64,000 nucleotides of DNA, taken from NCBI RefSeq assembly GCF_900141665.1, contig NZ_FQYI01000001.1, forward strand, positions 186,001 through 250,000, written 5' to 3'. This document shows, in pieces, positions 17,523 through 25,730 of this stretch (the first letter of the stretch is position 1; every line of letters starts with the position of its first letter). The translations under genes and the position numbers were made by a program. This stretch comes from Cruoricaptor ignavus. Its GTDB lineage: Bacteria; Bacteroidota; Bacteroidia; Flavobacteriales; Weeksellaceae. The notes beneath the pieces are model-generated. The model made no database searches and had not been told where the DNA came from. It saw only the letters and a program-made list of their open reading frames with translations.

Positions 17523-18815
17523 TTAATGACCGACAATCGTTTTCGCATGGACGAACTCGCGGAGTGCCAGATGAGAAAGCTCCGTACCGAAGCCGGAGTT
17601 CTTTATGCCCCCGAAGGGCAGCCGCGGATCCGAGCTGGACATTTTATTAATGGAAACCATACCGCATTCCAGGTTTTCCGTAAAATAATTTGATAACTTC
17701 TCGTCACGCGTCCATACGGATGCCGAGAGCCCGTACGGAACATCATTAGCAATTTCCAAAGCTTCCGCAGCATTTTCTGCGAAAAGTATAAATCCCAGCG
17801 GGCCAAAAACCTCCTCTTTTAAAACAGGATTGTCCGGCAAAACTTTCAGCAGTCCCGGCTCGAAGGCAATATCTGAAACACGATTCAGCGGGAGGAGGAT
17901 TTCCGCGCCAGCCTCCACTGCGCGCCGGTACTGCGCCTCCAGGTCATCGCCAAACTCCGCTTTTGCAAGCCCACTGAGCAATGTTTCAGCTTTAAATTTA
18001 TCCCCCGGCTGAAACTTTTTAAACTCTTCCACAAGCATCGGGACGAAATCTTCAGCTATATTTTCCTGGACGATGAAACGCTTGCCGGCATTGCACGCCT
18101 GACCGCAATTTTGCAGCCTTGCTCTTGCACCTTCCTCTGCCGCCCGCCGCAAATCTGCATCCTGCATTACGATAAAGGCATCGCTGCCGCCCAGCTCTAG
18201 CACAGATTTTTTGATGTGTATTGCCGCGGTGGAAGCCACCTGCGCCCCCGCTTTTTCGCTGCCAGTAAGGCTCACCGCACGCACTGCCGGGTGTGCCAGA
18301 AGCTCCTCAACCTCCTTATGGCCAATCTCCAAATTCTGGAAAACTCCCGCCGGGAAGCCGGCCTCTTCCATCGCGCTTTCAATAGCCTTGCCGCTGCCAA
18401 AACAAATGGAAGCGTGCTTCATCACCGCTACATTCCCGGCGAGGATAGCAGGAATGATGAACCTTAGAGCCTGCCAGAACGGGAAATTCCAAGGCATTAC
18501 CCCTAATATAATGCCCAGCGGTTCGTAGCGGATTTCAGAGATTCTAAATTCAGTTTCTACTTTTTCAGCAGCATTATAATTATCGATTTCGGAATAATAC
18601 CGCGCCATTTTTATACATTTTTCAATTTCTGAAACCGATTCGGAAATGGGCTTATTCATCTCTGTGGTGATGAGCCTTGAAAATTCATCTTTGTATCTTT
18701 CCAAAACTTCTGCAAACCGAGGGAGGTAGCTTTGCCGCTGATCAAAACTTAGACTTCTCCATTCCTGAAACTGCTGCTCGGCAATGCTGATTTTATTTTT
18801 TAAATCTTCTTTCAT
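17523..18815 (-). CDS. Aldehyde dehydrogenase, succinate-semialdehyde dehydrogenase-like
   Basis: NAD(P)-dependent aldehyde dehydrogenase of 430 residues, slightly shorter than the usual 450-480 because the N-terminus starts at the first helix. Family residues: Asn in VMPWNFPFWQ, the nucleotide-binding SLTGSEKAG, the catalytic Glu in VLELGGSDAF and the catalytic Cys in QNCGQACNAGKRFI. Best fit is the succinate-semialdehyde dehydrogenase group, but substrate specificity cannot be read from sequence. It lies 53 bases downstream of mntH copy 1 on the same strand and may be the last gene of the hutI-hutG-mntH unit. Confidence 0.9.
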   Translation of the reverse strand: MKEDLKNKISIAEQQFQEWRSLSFDQRQSYLPRFAEVLERYKDEFSRLITTEMNKPISESVSEIEKCIKMARYYSEIDNYNAAEKVETEFRISEIRYEPLGIILGVMPWNFPFWQALRFIIPAILAGNVAVMKHASICFGSGKAIESAMEEAGFPAGVFQNLEIGHKEVEELLAHPAVRAVSLTGSEKAGAQVASTAAIHIKKSVLELGGSDAFIVMQDADLRRAAEEGARARLQNCGQACNAGKRFIVQENIAEDFVPMLVEEFKKFQPGDKFKAETLLSGLAKAEFGDDLEAQYRRAVEAGAEILLPLNRVSDIAFEPGLLKVLPDNPVLKEEVFGPLGFILFAENAAEALEIANDVPYGLSASVWTRDEKLSNYFTENLECGMVSINKMSSSDPRLPFGGIKNSGFGTELSHLALREFVHAKTIVGH

Positions 18816-18868
18816 CCTAAAAAATTTTTCATCCTAAAGCAAAAACCGCGCAATTTTAACTTCAGAAT

Positions 18869-20128
18869 TCAACTTAGAGTTTGCCAGAGTAAAACGAGGT
18901 TGAGAAGGATAATCATTGCCGTGATGGTAATCGCCACCGCCTGCTTCCTGCCGGAATTGCGGAAGGTACCCATTATTTTGCTGCTTCCTGTAAACTGCAC
19001 GAGGGGTACCACGGCAAAACTTAGCTGCATAGAGAGAATCACCTGGCTGAGAATCAGGAGCTCATTGGTGCCGCTCTCGCCGTAGAGGATTGCGACGATA
19101 AGTGCGGGGACTATCGCTATGAGCCGCGTGATAAGCCTCCTGGCCCAGGGCTTTAGCCGGATATGCACGAAGCCCTCCATCACAATCTGCCCGGCCAGCG
19201 TGCCGGTGAGCGTGCTGTTCAGCCCGGAAGCAAGCAGCGCTATTCCGAAAATTTTCGGCGCCCACTGGGAATTAAGGATGTTTCCGAGCATCTTGTACGC
19301 TTCCTGAATTTCTGCAACCCCGGTGTAGCCGCCGGTGTGGAAGGTGGAGGCGGCTACAATCAGTATAGCGGAATTGATGAAAAACGCCAGCAGTAGAGCT
19401 ATATTGCTGCCCCAGGTCGCAGCCTGGATTGCAGATTTTTTCCCATCCATCGTTCTCCGATAATTTTTATGATACACGATATGGCTGTGCAGGTAGAGGT
19501 TGTGGGGCATCACCGTGGCACCAAGAATGCCGATGCCAATGTAGAGCATCTCGCGGTTTTTGTAGATCTGCGAGGTTGGCACAAAACCATTTGCCACTTC
19601 TCCAAGATCCGGTTTTGAAAGAATAAGTTCATACCCAAAGCAAGCCAGCACGACGAACATAAGTGCTGCCACAATGATCTCCAGCGGGCGGAAGCCTTTG
19701 CGTTGTAGCAATAGAATCAGCAGCACATCGATACCGGTAATCACGATGCCCCAGACCAATGGAATTCCGAAAAGAAGGTTCAGGGCGATTGCCGTGCCGA
19801 TAACTTCCGCTAGGTCGCACGCTGCGATGGCTATTTCACAGAGAATCCAGAGTATAAAATTGACTGGTTTAGAATAATTTGCGCGGCAGGATTGCGCCAA
19901 ATCCATCCCGGTAGCTATACCTAATTTGATGCAAAGATGCTGGAGGAACATAGCGAATACATTCGATAGCAAGATCACGGACAGCAGCGCATAGCCGAAC
20001 CTTGCCCCGCCTTCTATATCCGTAGCCCAGTTGCCGGGATCCATATAGCCCACAGCCACCATAAGCCCGGGCGCGGTGAACATCAGCACGCTTCTGAGCT
20101 TATGATAAAATGTCTGACTTTCGAGCAT
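18869..20128 (-). CDS. mntH: Nramp-family divalent metal transporter, copy 1
   Basis: Proton-coupled Mn2+ (Fe2+) importer, 419 residues, 11 predicted membrane segments. The metal-binding signature DPGNWATDIEGG (segment 1) and MPHNLYLHSHI (segment 6) are intact. It aligns without visible gaps with the copy at 22524-23783; by eye about five of six residues match and both are 419 residues long. It starts only 6 bases after hutG and has no promoter or operator of its own, so it is expected to be expressed with hutI-hutG. That suggests a role in supplying Mn to HutG (inference). Confidence 0.95.
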   Translation of the reverse strand: MLESQTFYHKLRSVLMFTAPGLMVAVGYMDPGNWATDIEGGARFGYALLSVILLSNVFAMFLQHLCIKLGIATGMDLAQSCRANYSKPVNFILWILCEIAIAACDLAEVIGTAIALNLLFGIPLVWGIVITGIDVLLILLLQRKGFRPLEIIVAALMFVVLACFGYELILSKPDLGEVANGFVPTSQIYKNREMLYIGIGILGATVMPHNLYLHSHIVYHKNYRRTMDGKKSAIQAATWGSNIALLLAFFINSAILIVAASTFHTGGYTGVAEIQEAYKMLGNILNSQWAPKIFGIALLASGLNSTLTGTLAGQIVMEGFVHIRLKPWARRLITRLIAIVPALIVAILYGESGTNELLILSQVILSMQLSFAVVPLVQFTGSSKIMGTFRNSGRKQAVAITITAMIILLNLVLLWQTLS

Positions 20129-20134
20129 TATGCA

Positions 20135-21052
20135 TTAAACTGCTAAAAACCATTCGTTTATAAGGCTTGCTGCCAGGCGCGCGGTACGGCCGTCGATATC
20201 GTATTCTGGATTTACCTCCGCCACATCCATTGCTACCATTTTTCCGGATTTTAAAATATGGCGGAAAAAATGCATAAAGGCTGCATCCACGAAAATACCG
20301 TTGTACGCCAGCGCAGACACCCCGGGCGCGATACCGGCATTGAAGACATCCATACAGAGGGTGAGGTACAGGCAGTCTACACCTGCCAGAAATTCATCAA
20401 TTTTTCTATAAATATTCGGGAGATTTTCAAAAAACAACTCATCTGCAAGGATGTAATTCATGCCAAAATTGTGCGCCGTATCGAAAAGCTTCAGAGTGTT
20501 GGAATTGCGCTGTATGCCGATATGCAGCGAGTGCATCCGCCCCTGCTGCGCAATCTGCCAGAAGCCCGTGCCGGAGCTTGCTCCCACGCCGGGTTCCGGC
20601 TCGCGGTTATCGAAATGCGCATCTATGTTAACGATACCCACCCTCTCCTCCGGGAATGCCGACTTTATGCCGGAATAATGCGCAAAAGCAATCTCGTGAC
20701 CCCCGCCGAAACCCACAGACCGCGCACCCTGCGAAAGCACCCGCCGTACGCAGGCCGCAAAATTCGCCTGCGCCTCTTCCAGATTACGGTTTTCGCAGCG
20801 GATATTTCCAAAATCTGCCAGCAGGAAATCAGGGGACACCACCGGGAAGTTTGCCGCCGCACTTCGGATCCTGTCCGGCGCGGATGCCGCCCCTACCCTG
20901 CCCTTGTTTCTGCGGACACCTTCGTCCACAGCGAAACCGTGCAGAGCAAACTGCCCCGGTTGCAGGTTTTCATAATTCAAATCCGTGCGCACCCGCTGGA
21001 AAACCCTTTGGTGCAGCGCATCTTCGCCGTCATTTCTGCCTGTCCAAATCAT
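20135..21052 (-). CDS. hutG: Formimidoylglutamase
   Basis: Last enzyme of a histidine degradation branch, hydrolysing N-formimidoyl-L-glutamate to glutamate and formamide; 305 residues, ureohydrolase (arginase) family. The binuclear manganese ligands are seen in GFGGGHEIAFAHYSGI, NIDAHFDNR and LTLCMDVFNAGIAPGVSA, and MDVAEVNPEYD ends the signature. The ATG at 21052 follows a degenerate repeat tract. Downstream of hutI (61 bases) and directly followed by mntH. hutH and hutU are not in this window. Confidence 0.94.
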   Translation of the reverse strand: MIWTGRNDGEDALHQRVFQRVRTDLNYENLQPGQFALHGFAVDEGVRRNKGRVGAASAPDRIRSAAANFPVVSPDFLLADFGNIRCENRNLEEAQANFAACVRRVLSQGARSVGFGGGHEIAFAHYSGIKSAFPEERVGIVNIDAHFDNREPEPGVGASSGTGFWQIAQQGRMHSLHIGIQRNSNTLKLFDTAHNFGMNYILADELFFENLPNIYRKIDEFLAGVDCLYLTLCMDVFNAGIAPGVSALAYNGIFVDAAFMHFFRHILKSGKMVAMDVAEVNPEYDIDGRTARLAASLINEWFLAV

Positions 21053-21053
21053 C

Positions 21054-21093
21054 TTTGGTTCAAAGGTTAAAAGTTAAAAGTTGAAGTTTAGAT
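21054..21093 (-). repeat. 7-base microrepeat tract before hutG
   Basis: Minus strand shows successive units of the kind ACTTTTA, ACTTTTA, ACCTTTGA running to within a few bases of the hutG ATG. The unit resembles the hemH tract (CTTTGAA) on its sense strand. Confidence 0.6.
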
Positions 21094-21113
21094 TAAAAAC
21101 CAAACCTAATTTT

Positions 21114-22370
21114 TCAAATTGCAAGATCCTGATTCTTTCCTTCTAAGGTCTCAATTACTTCTCCACCGATCACTACTTTCGCGGGGCGCAGCATACCCTG
21201 CCGGTAGAGCACATCCAGGAAATTATCGGTTTCGTAGATTTGGAAATCCGCTCTTTTTCCTTGGGCCAAAACTCCGCGGTCGGAAAGGTTCAGTGCCTTT
21301 GCAGAGCGGAAGGTCATCGCGGAAAGCACTTCGGCAGTAGTCAGTTTTTGATAAGTGGCGAGTACCGATGCCTGGGTGACCAGGCTGCCCATCGGGGCGG
21401 ATCCGGGATTCCAGTCGGTACCGATGGCGAGAATCGCGCCGGCATCCAGCAGCTTCCTCGCCGGGGTAAATTTTTCGCCCAACCCGAGGCTTGCGCCGGG
21501 TAGCGCGGTAGCCACCGTTTCGGACTTTGCAAGGAAATCGATATCCTCCTCCGATGTTGCCTCCAGATGATCTGCCGAACACGCGCCCACCTCTACCGCC
21601 ACGCGGGAGCTCCCGGAGGTGAACTGATCGGCGTGCACGGTAAGCTCAAAGTCCATTTCCTTTGCTTTCAAAAGAAATTCCCGGCTTTCATCTATTCCAA
21701 ATGCAGATTTTTCGATGAAGATATCCACCCTTCGGGCGAGGTTTTCAGATTTTATAATAGGTAAAATGTCAGCGAGGATATAATCCAGATAGTCGTGGCT
21801 GGTCCCTGAGAAATCTTTCGGCACCGTGTGCGCGGCAAGGCAGGTAGGCACCAGCTTGGCAGGCGTATGCTTCTGCGCTTCTTGGATGACGCGGAGCATT
21901 TTCAGCTCGTTTTCTGCATTCAGGCCGTAGCCGCTTTTTACCTCGATGGTGGTGATGCCCTGGGAAATCAGCTCGCCGATTCTTTGGAGCATCCCATCCA
22001 GCAGCTGCTTTTCCGAGGCATCCCGAGTATGCTTTACGGACGACCAGATTCCGCCGCCGCTTTCCGCAATTTCCAGGTAAGATTTCCCGGCATTGCGCAT
22101 CGCAAAATCGTTGGCACGGTTTCCAGCAAAGCAAATATGCGTGTGAGAATCCACAAAGGCTGGCAGCGCAATTGCACTTTGCTGCTGGAAGACGCTTTTG
22201 GGCTTTTGGCTTTGCAAAGTTTCAAAATCGGAAACTTCGGCGATGAAGCCATCATCATCCACCAAAATTCCAGCATTGGGAATGATTTCCAGCTGCTCAT
22301 CGCAGAGTGCGCCGCGCAAAGGCAGCTTGTCCATCGTCACAACCTGCGTGAAAGGTCCGTAAAGTGTCAT
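21114..22370 (-). CDS. hutI: Imidazolonepropionase
   Basis: Third enzyme of histidine degradation, opening imidazolone propionate to formimidoylglutamate, the substrate of HutG; 418 residues. Amidohydrolase metal ligands: VDSHTHICFAGNR (HxH), the conserved VKSGYGLNAENELKML, the His in VHADQFTSG and the Asp in IGTDWNPGSAP. The family box RNAGKSYLEIAESGGGIW is complete. First gene of the hutI-hutG-mntH unit; a terminator upstream separates it from mntH copy 2. A weak -7-like TATATTTA lies 14 bases before the ATG. Confidence 0.96.
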   Translation of the reverse strand: MTLYGPFTQVVTMDKLPLRGALCDEQLEIIPNAGILVDDDGFIAEVSDFETLQSQKPKSVFQQQSAIALPAFVDSHTHICFAGNRANDFAMRNAGKSYLEIAESGGGIWSSVKHTRDASEKQLLDGMLQRIGELISQGITTIEVKSGYGLNAENELKMLRVIQEAQKHTPAKLVPTCLAAHTVPKDFSGTSHDYLDYILADILPIIKSENLARRVDIFIEKSAFGIDESREFLLKAKEMDFELTVHADQFTSGSSRVAVEVGACSADHLEATSEEDIDFLAKSETVATALPGASLGLGEKFTPARKLLDAGAILAIGTDWNPGSAPMGSLVTQASVLATYQKLTTAEVLSAMTFRSAKALNLSDRGVLAQGKRADFQIYETDNFLDVLYRQGMLRPAKVVIGGEVIETLEGKNQDLAI

Positions 22371-22460
22371 ACAAAATTTTTGATAAATATAAGAATAATG
22401 AGGAAGTTCTTTACCATAAATTTAGAAACGCCAGCAGCAAAGCGCCAGAGGCTATCAGCT

Positions 22461-22495
22461 ATAAAAAACGCTGCCGGAATTTCTTCCGAGCAGCG
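22461..22495 (-). terminator. Terminator of mntH copy 2
   Basis: Minus strand: CGCTGC-T-CGGAA pairs with TTCCG-GCAGCG around GAAA (one bulge), followed by a T run. It ends mntH copy 2 and isolates it from hutI. Confidence 0.8.
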
Positions 22496-22523
22496 CCCTG
22501 CAAACACTAAAAAAAGGATTTGA

Positions 22524-23783
22524 TTAAAATAATATCTGCAAAAGCAAGATTAAATTTAGGATAATGATAATGGCGGTGATGATGATGGCCACGGCTTGCT
22601 TCATACGGGAATTTTTGAAAACGCCCATTATCTTGCCGCTTCCCGTAAACTGCACCAAGGGTACTACCGCAAAACTAAGCTGCATCGAGAGTATCACCTG
22701 GCTCAAAATCAGCAGTTCATTCGTGCCGCTTTCACCATAGATTATTGCCACAATCAGCGCAGGCACTATCGCTATCAGCCGTGTTAGCAGCCGCCGAAGC
22801 CACGGTTTTAGGCGGATATGCATAAAGCCTTCCATCACAATCTGCCCGGCCAAAGTTCCGGTTAGCGTGCTGTTTAATCCCGATGCCAAAAGCGCTACGC
22901 CAAACACGATGGATGCCCATTTGGAATCCAGTATGTTGCCGAGCATCAGGTAGGCATCTTGAATTTCTGCGACGCCGGTATGCCCGCCAAAATGAAATGT
23001 AGATGCCGCCACAATTAGGATGGCCGAATTAATAAAAAGCGCGATTATCAGGGCAATGTTGCTACCCCAGGTTGCATATTTTATCGCCGATTTCTTGCCC
23101 GCTTCTGTTTTGCCGTATTTTTTGTGGTAAATGATGTGGCTGTGCAGGTACAGGTTGTGGGGCATCACGGTAGCGCCCAAAATTCCAATGCCGATATACA
23201 GCATTTCGCGGTTTTGGTAGATTTCCCTCGTTGGCACGATGCCTTCTGAAACAGCCTTCCAGTCGGGCTTTGAGAGGAAAAGCTCGTAGCCGAAGCACAT
23301 CAGGATGATGAACATTAGCGCCGCCACGATGATTTCAATGGGGCGGAAACCTTTGCGCTGCAGCATCAGAATCAGCAAAACATCGATGCCAGTAATCACG
23401 ATGCCCCAAACCAATGGAATTCCAAAAAGCAAATTCAGCGCAATAGCAGTACCAATTACTTCTGCCAAGTCACAAGCCGTAATGGCAATTTCGCAAAGAA
23501 TCCACAGTGTGAAATTAACAGGTTTGGAGTAATGTGCCCTACAAGACTGAGCCAAATCCAACCCGGTAGCTATGCCTAACTTTATGCAGAGATGCTGCAA
23601 GAACATGGCAAAAATATTAGAGAGGAAAATCACGGAAAGCAGTGTGTAGCCGAACTTTGCGCCCCCTTCAATATCCGTAGCCCAGTTTCCTGGGTCCATA
23701 TATCCTACCGCCACCATCAGTCCTGGCGCTGTGAACATCAGCACTGTTTTCAGCTTTTGGCTAAGTGTTTGGTTGCCTCCCAT
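22524..23783 (-). CDS. mntH: Nramp-family divalent metal transporter, copy 2
   Basis: Same family, length (419 residues) and motifs (DPGNWATDIEGG, MPHNLYLHSHI) as copy 1. The two differ mainly at the ends and in the loop after segment 5. This copy has its own promoter with an inverted-repeat operator and its own terminator, and it is divergent from the DtxR-family regulator gene. It is therefore the best candidate for the metal-regulated general Mn importer, while copy 1 belongs to the hut unit. Synonymous codon choice also differs between the copies, arguing against a very recent duplication. Confidence 0.96.
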   Translation of the reverse strand: MGGNQTLSQKLKTVLMFTAPGLMVAVGYMDPGNWATDIEGGAKFGYTLLSVIFLSNIFAMFLQHLCIKLGIATGLDLAQSCRAHYSKPVNFTLWILCEIAITACDLAEVIGTAIALNLLFGIPLVWGIVITGIDVLLILMLQRKGFRPIEIIVAALMFIILMCFGYELFLSKPDWKAVSEGIVPTREIYQNREMLYIGIGILGATVMPHNLYLHSHIIYHKKYGKTEAGKKSAIKYATWGSNIALIIALFINSAILIVAASTFHFGGHTGVAEIQDAYLMLGNILDSKWASIVFGVALLASGLNSTLTGTLAGQIVMEGFMHIRLKPWLRRLLTRLIAIVPALIVAIIYGESGTNELLILSQVILSMQLSFAVVPLVQFTGSGKIMGVFKNSRMKQAVAIIITAIIIILNLILLLQILF

Positions 23784-23818
23784 TTTATTATCTAATTCAC
23801 CAAATTGGTTATATAATG

Positions 23819-23826
23819 CAAAAGTA
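23819..23826 (-). promoter_or_regulatory. -7 element of mntH copy 2
   Basis: Minus-strand TACTTTTG (TAnnTTTG) 35 bases before the ATG. The expected -33 position falls on the inverted repeat at 23834-23847, giving TTTAGG instead of TTTG. Confidence 0.65.
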
Positions 23827-23833
23827 AAAAAAG

Positions 23834-23847
23834 TTAGGAAAACCTAA
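23834..23847. promoter_or_regulatory. Putative MntR (DtxR-family) operator
   Basis: Perfect inverted repeat TTAGG-AAAA-CCTAA. The half-site TTAGG/CCTAA is the one used by DtxR/IdeR-type repressors. It overlaps the spacer/-33 region of the mntH promoter and lies just upstream of the mntR promoter, between the divergent genes. Metal-dependent repression of mntH by the adjacent regulator is the natural reading. Confidence 0.75.
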
Positions 23848-23851
23848 ATAA

Positions 23852-23879
23852 TTTGCTAAAATAATTTTTTTTAAATTTG
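23852..23879 (+). promoter_or_regulatory. Promoter of mntR
   Basis: TTTG (23852-23855), a 16-base spacer and TAAATTTG (23872-23879). The -7 element overlaps the upstream candidate start codons (TTG 23877, ATG 23880), which points to the ATG at 23895 as the true start. Confidence 0.6.
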
Positions 23880-23894
23880 ATGAAAGTAATTCCA

Positions 23895-24557
23895 ATGGGA
23901 AGGTCAAGCACTGAAGAAAATTACCTGAAAGCCATTTTCACGCTAGCACAAAATGCACCAAATTCTGAAGCGGGAACCAACCAGGTTGCTGCATATCTCG
24001 GCATAAAACCGGCATCCGTAAACGAAATGCTGAAGCGGCTGAAGGATAAAGATTGGGTGGATTATGAAAAATACGGCAAAATAAAACTCACCAAGAAAGG
24101 CCAAAGTTTGGCAATACAAACCATTAGGAAACACAGGCTTTGGGAAACTTTCCTTTATCAGAAATTGGGTTTCGGTTGGGAAGAAATTCACGAAGTGGCG
24201 GAAGAACTGGAACATATTCATTCTGAAAAACTGATTTCCGCTTTGGATAAATTTTTAGATTACCCTAACTTTGATCCTCACGGCGATCCAATTCCAGACA
24301 GTTCCGGCAGGATTGAAAAAGTAATTCGTAAAAAATTAACAGAAGTAGAAGTGGGCAAAAATTTCAGGGTGGTGGCGGTAAAGGATGTGAATGCCGAATT
24401 TCTGCAATATGTGGAAAGCGTGGGGATTGTTATCGGCAAAGAGTTTCAGCTGATTTCCCGCGAAAACTTTGACGGACAAACCACTCTGAAAATCAACGGC
24501 GATGAGAAAATCATCAGCGAAAAAGTAGCAGAAAATATTTTTGTGGTGGAAGTTTAA
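23895..24557 (+). CDS. mntR: DtxR-family metal-dependent transcriptional regulator
   Basis: Metal-responsive repressor of 220 residues from the ATG at 23895 (MGRSSTEENYLKAIFTLAQN). The N-terminal winged helix contains TNQVAAYLGIKPASVNEMLK. The dimerisation and metal-binding region follows (HIHSEKLISALDKFLDYPNF, DPHGDPIPDSSG), with a C-terminal FeoA/SH3-like domain (about 150-220). Divergent from mntH copy 2 with a shared operator. Mn versus Fe sensing cannot be proven from sequence; the neighbouring Nramp gene favours Mn. Confidence 0.88.
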   Translation: MGRSSTEENYLKAIFTLAQNAPNSEAGTNQVAAYLGIKPASVNEMLKRLKDKDWVDYEKYGKIKLTKKGQSLAIQTIRKHRLWETFLYQKLGFGWEEIHEVAEELEHIHSEKLISALDKFLDYPNFDPHGDPIPDSSGRIEKVIRKKLTEVEVGKNFRVVAVKDVNAEFLQYVESVGIVIGKEFQLISRENFDGQTTLKINGDEKIISEKVAENIFVVEV

Positions 24558-24561
24558 TTTA

Positions 24562-24609
24562 ATGTAACAATGAACGAATGTAACAGTGTAGCAATGTCTT
24601 GTGCTAACA
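24562..24609 (+). repeat. 8-base microrepeat tract between mntR and ruvB
   Basis: Six consecutive octamers in register: ATGTAACA, ATGAACGA, then ATGTAACA again and diverged units ending TGCTAACA. It begins 4 bases after the mntR stop and ends before the ruvB -7 element. Confidence 0.65.
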
Positions 24610-24641
24610 ACAGTAACGAAGTCTCAAACCGCTAAAACATT

Positions 24642-24649
24642 TATCTTTG
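24642..24649 (+). promoter_or_regulatory. -7 element of ruvB
   Basis: TATCTTTG (TAnnTTTG) 13 bases before the ruvB ATG; no clear -33 element. Confidence 0.5.
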
Positions 24650-24662
24650 CTTAAACTTCCCG

Positions 24663-25685
24663 ATGCCTGATTTCCTTCATCCTGATAAAGAAAATTTTTC
24701 CGATGATGAGCTGCAGCTCGAGGCGCAGATTCGCCCGCAAAGTTTCGCTGATTTTGCAGGGCAGCGCAAGACGCTGGATAATCTTGAAGTCTTCGTGGCT
24801 GCCGCGAAGCGCCGCGGCCAGCCTCTGGATCATACCCTGCTGCACGGGCCGCCGGGCCTGGGGAAGACGACGCTGGCGCACATCATCGCCAATGAGCTGG
24901 GCGTAGGGTTTAAGATGACTTCGGGGCCTGTGCTGGACAAGCCAGGTAATCTGGCAGGCCTTCTCACCAATCTGGAGGAGAATGATGTGCTCTTCATCGA
25001 TGAAATTCACCGCCTCTCGCCCGTGGTGGAGGAATACCTGTACTCCGCGATGGAGGATTTTAAAATCGACATCCTGCTGGAGACCGGCCCAAACGCGCGC
25101 AGCGTACAGATCGGGCTGAATCCCTTTACCCTCGTGGGCGCTACCACCCGTAGCGGAATGCTCACCAAACCTCTGCTGGCGCGGTTCGGCATCCAGAGCC
25201 GGCTGGAGTATTACAGCATCGAACTCCTCTCCACCATCATCCAGCGGAGCGCAAGAGTGATGGAGATCCCCATCCAGGAAAATGCCGCCATCGAGATTGC
25301 AAGACGGAGCCGCGGGACGCCGAGAATTGCCAACGCCCTGCTGCGCAGGGTGCGGGATTTTGCAGAGATAAAGGGTAACGGGAATGTGGAAATTAATATC
25401 ACCCGATTTGCCCTGGATTCGCTGAATGTGGATGAGTTTGGGCTGGATGAGATGGACAATAAAATCCTGCACACGATGATCGAGAATTTCCGCGGGAAAC
25501 CGGTGGGCATCTCTGCACTGGCGACCTCCATCGGCGAGAATTCGGAAACGCTGGAGGAGGTCTATGAGCCCTACCTCATACAGCAGGGCTTCATTATCCG
25601 CACCCCCCGAGGGCGGGAAGTAACCGAGAAAGCCTACAGACACCTCGGCCTCAGTAGAAACGGAAACTTAGGAGAACTTTTTTGA
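24663..25685 (+). CDS. ruvB: Holliday junction DNA helicase RuvB
   Basis: Hexameric AAA+ motor that drives branch migration with RuvA; 340 residues. Walker A is in [20 protein letters not shown], Walker B in [17 protein letters not shown], sensor 1 in [10 protein letters not shown] and the arginine-finger/sensor 2 region in [19 protein letters not shown]. The C-terminal winged helix ends [15 protein letters not shown]. ruvA and ruvC are elsewhere. Strongly conserved full length. Confidence 0.98.
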   Translation: MPDFLHPDKENFSDDELQLEAQIRPQSFADFAGQRKTLDNLEVFVAAAKRRGQPLDHTLLHGPPGLGKTTLAHIIANELGVGFKMTSGPVLDKPGNLAGLLTNLEENDVLFIDEIHRLSPVVEEYLYSAMEDFKIDILLETGPNARSVQIGLNPFTLVGATTRSGMLTKPLLARFGIQSRLEYYSIELLSTIIQRSARVMEIPIQENAAIEIARRSRGTPRIANALLRRVRDFAEIKGNGNVEINITRFALDSLNVDEFGLDEMDNKILHTMIENFRGKPVGISALATSIGENSETLEEVYEPYLIQQGFIIRTPRGREVTEKAYRHLGLSRNGNLGELF

Positions 25686-25730
25686 ATGTTCCAAGAGGGA
25701 AAGTTTTTTAACTTTAAAAAAAAATTTAAA

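Noticed and set aside
24651-25643. 330-codon minus-strand frame opposite ruvB
   Set aside because: Complete ruvB on the other strand with all motifs; the antisense frame is a codon-usage artefact.
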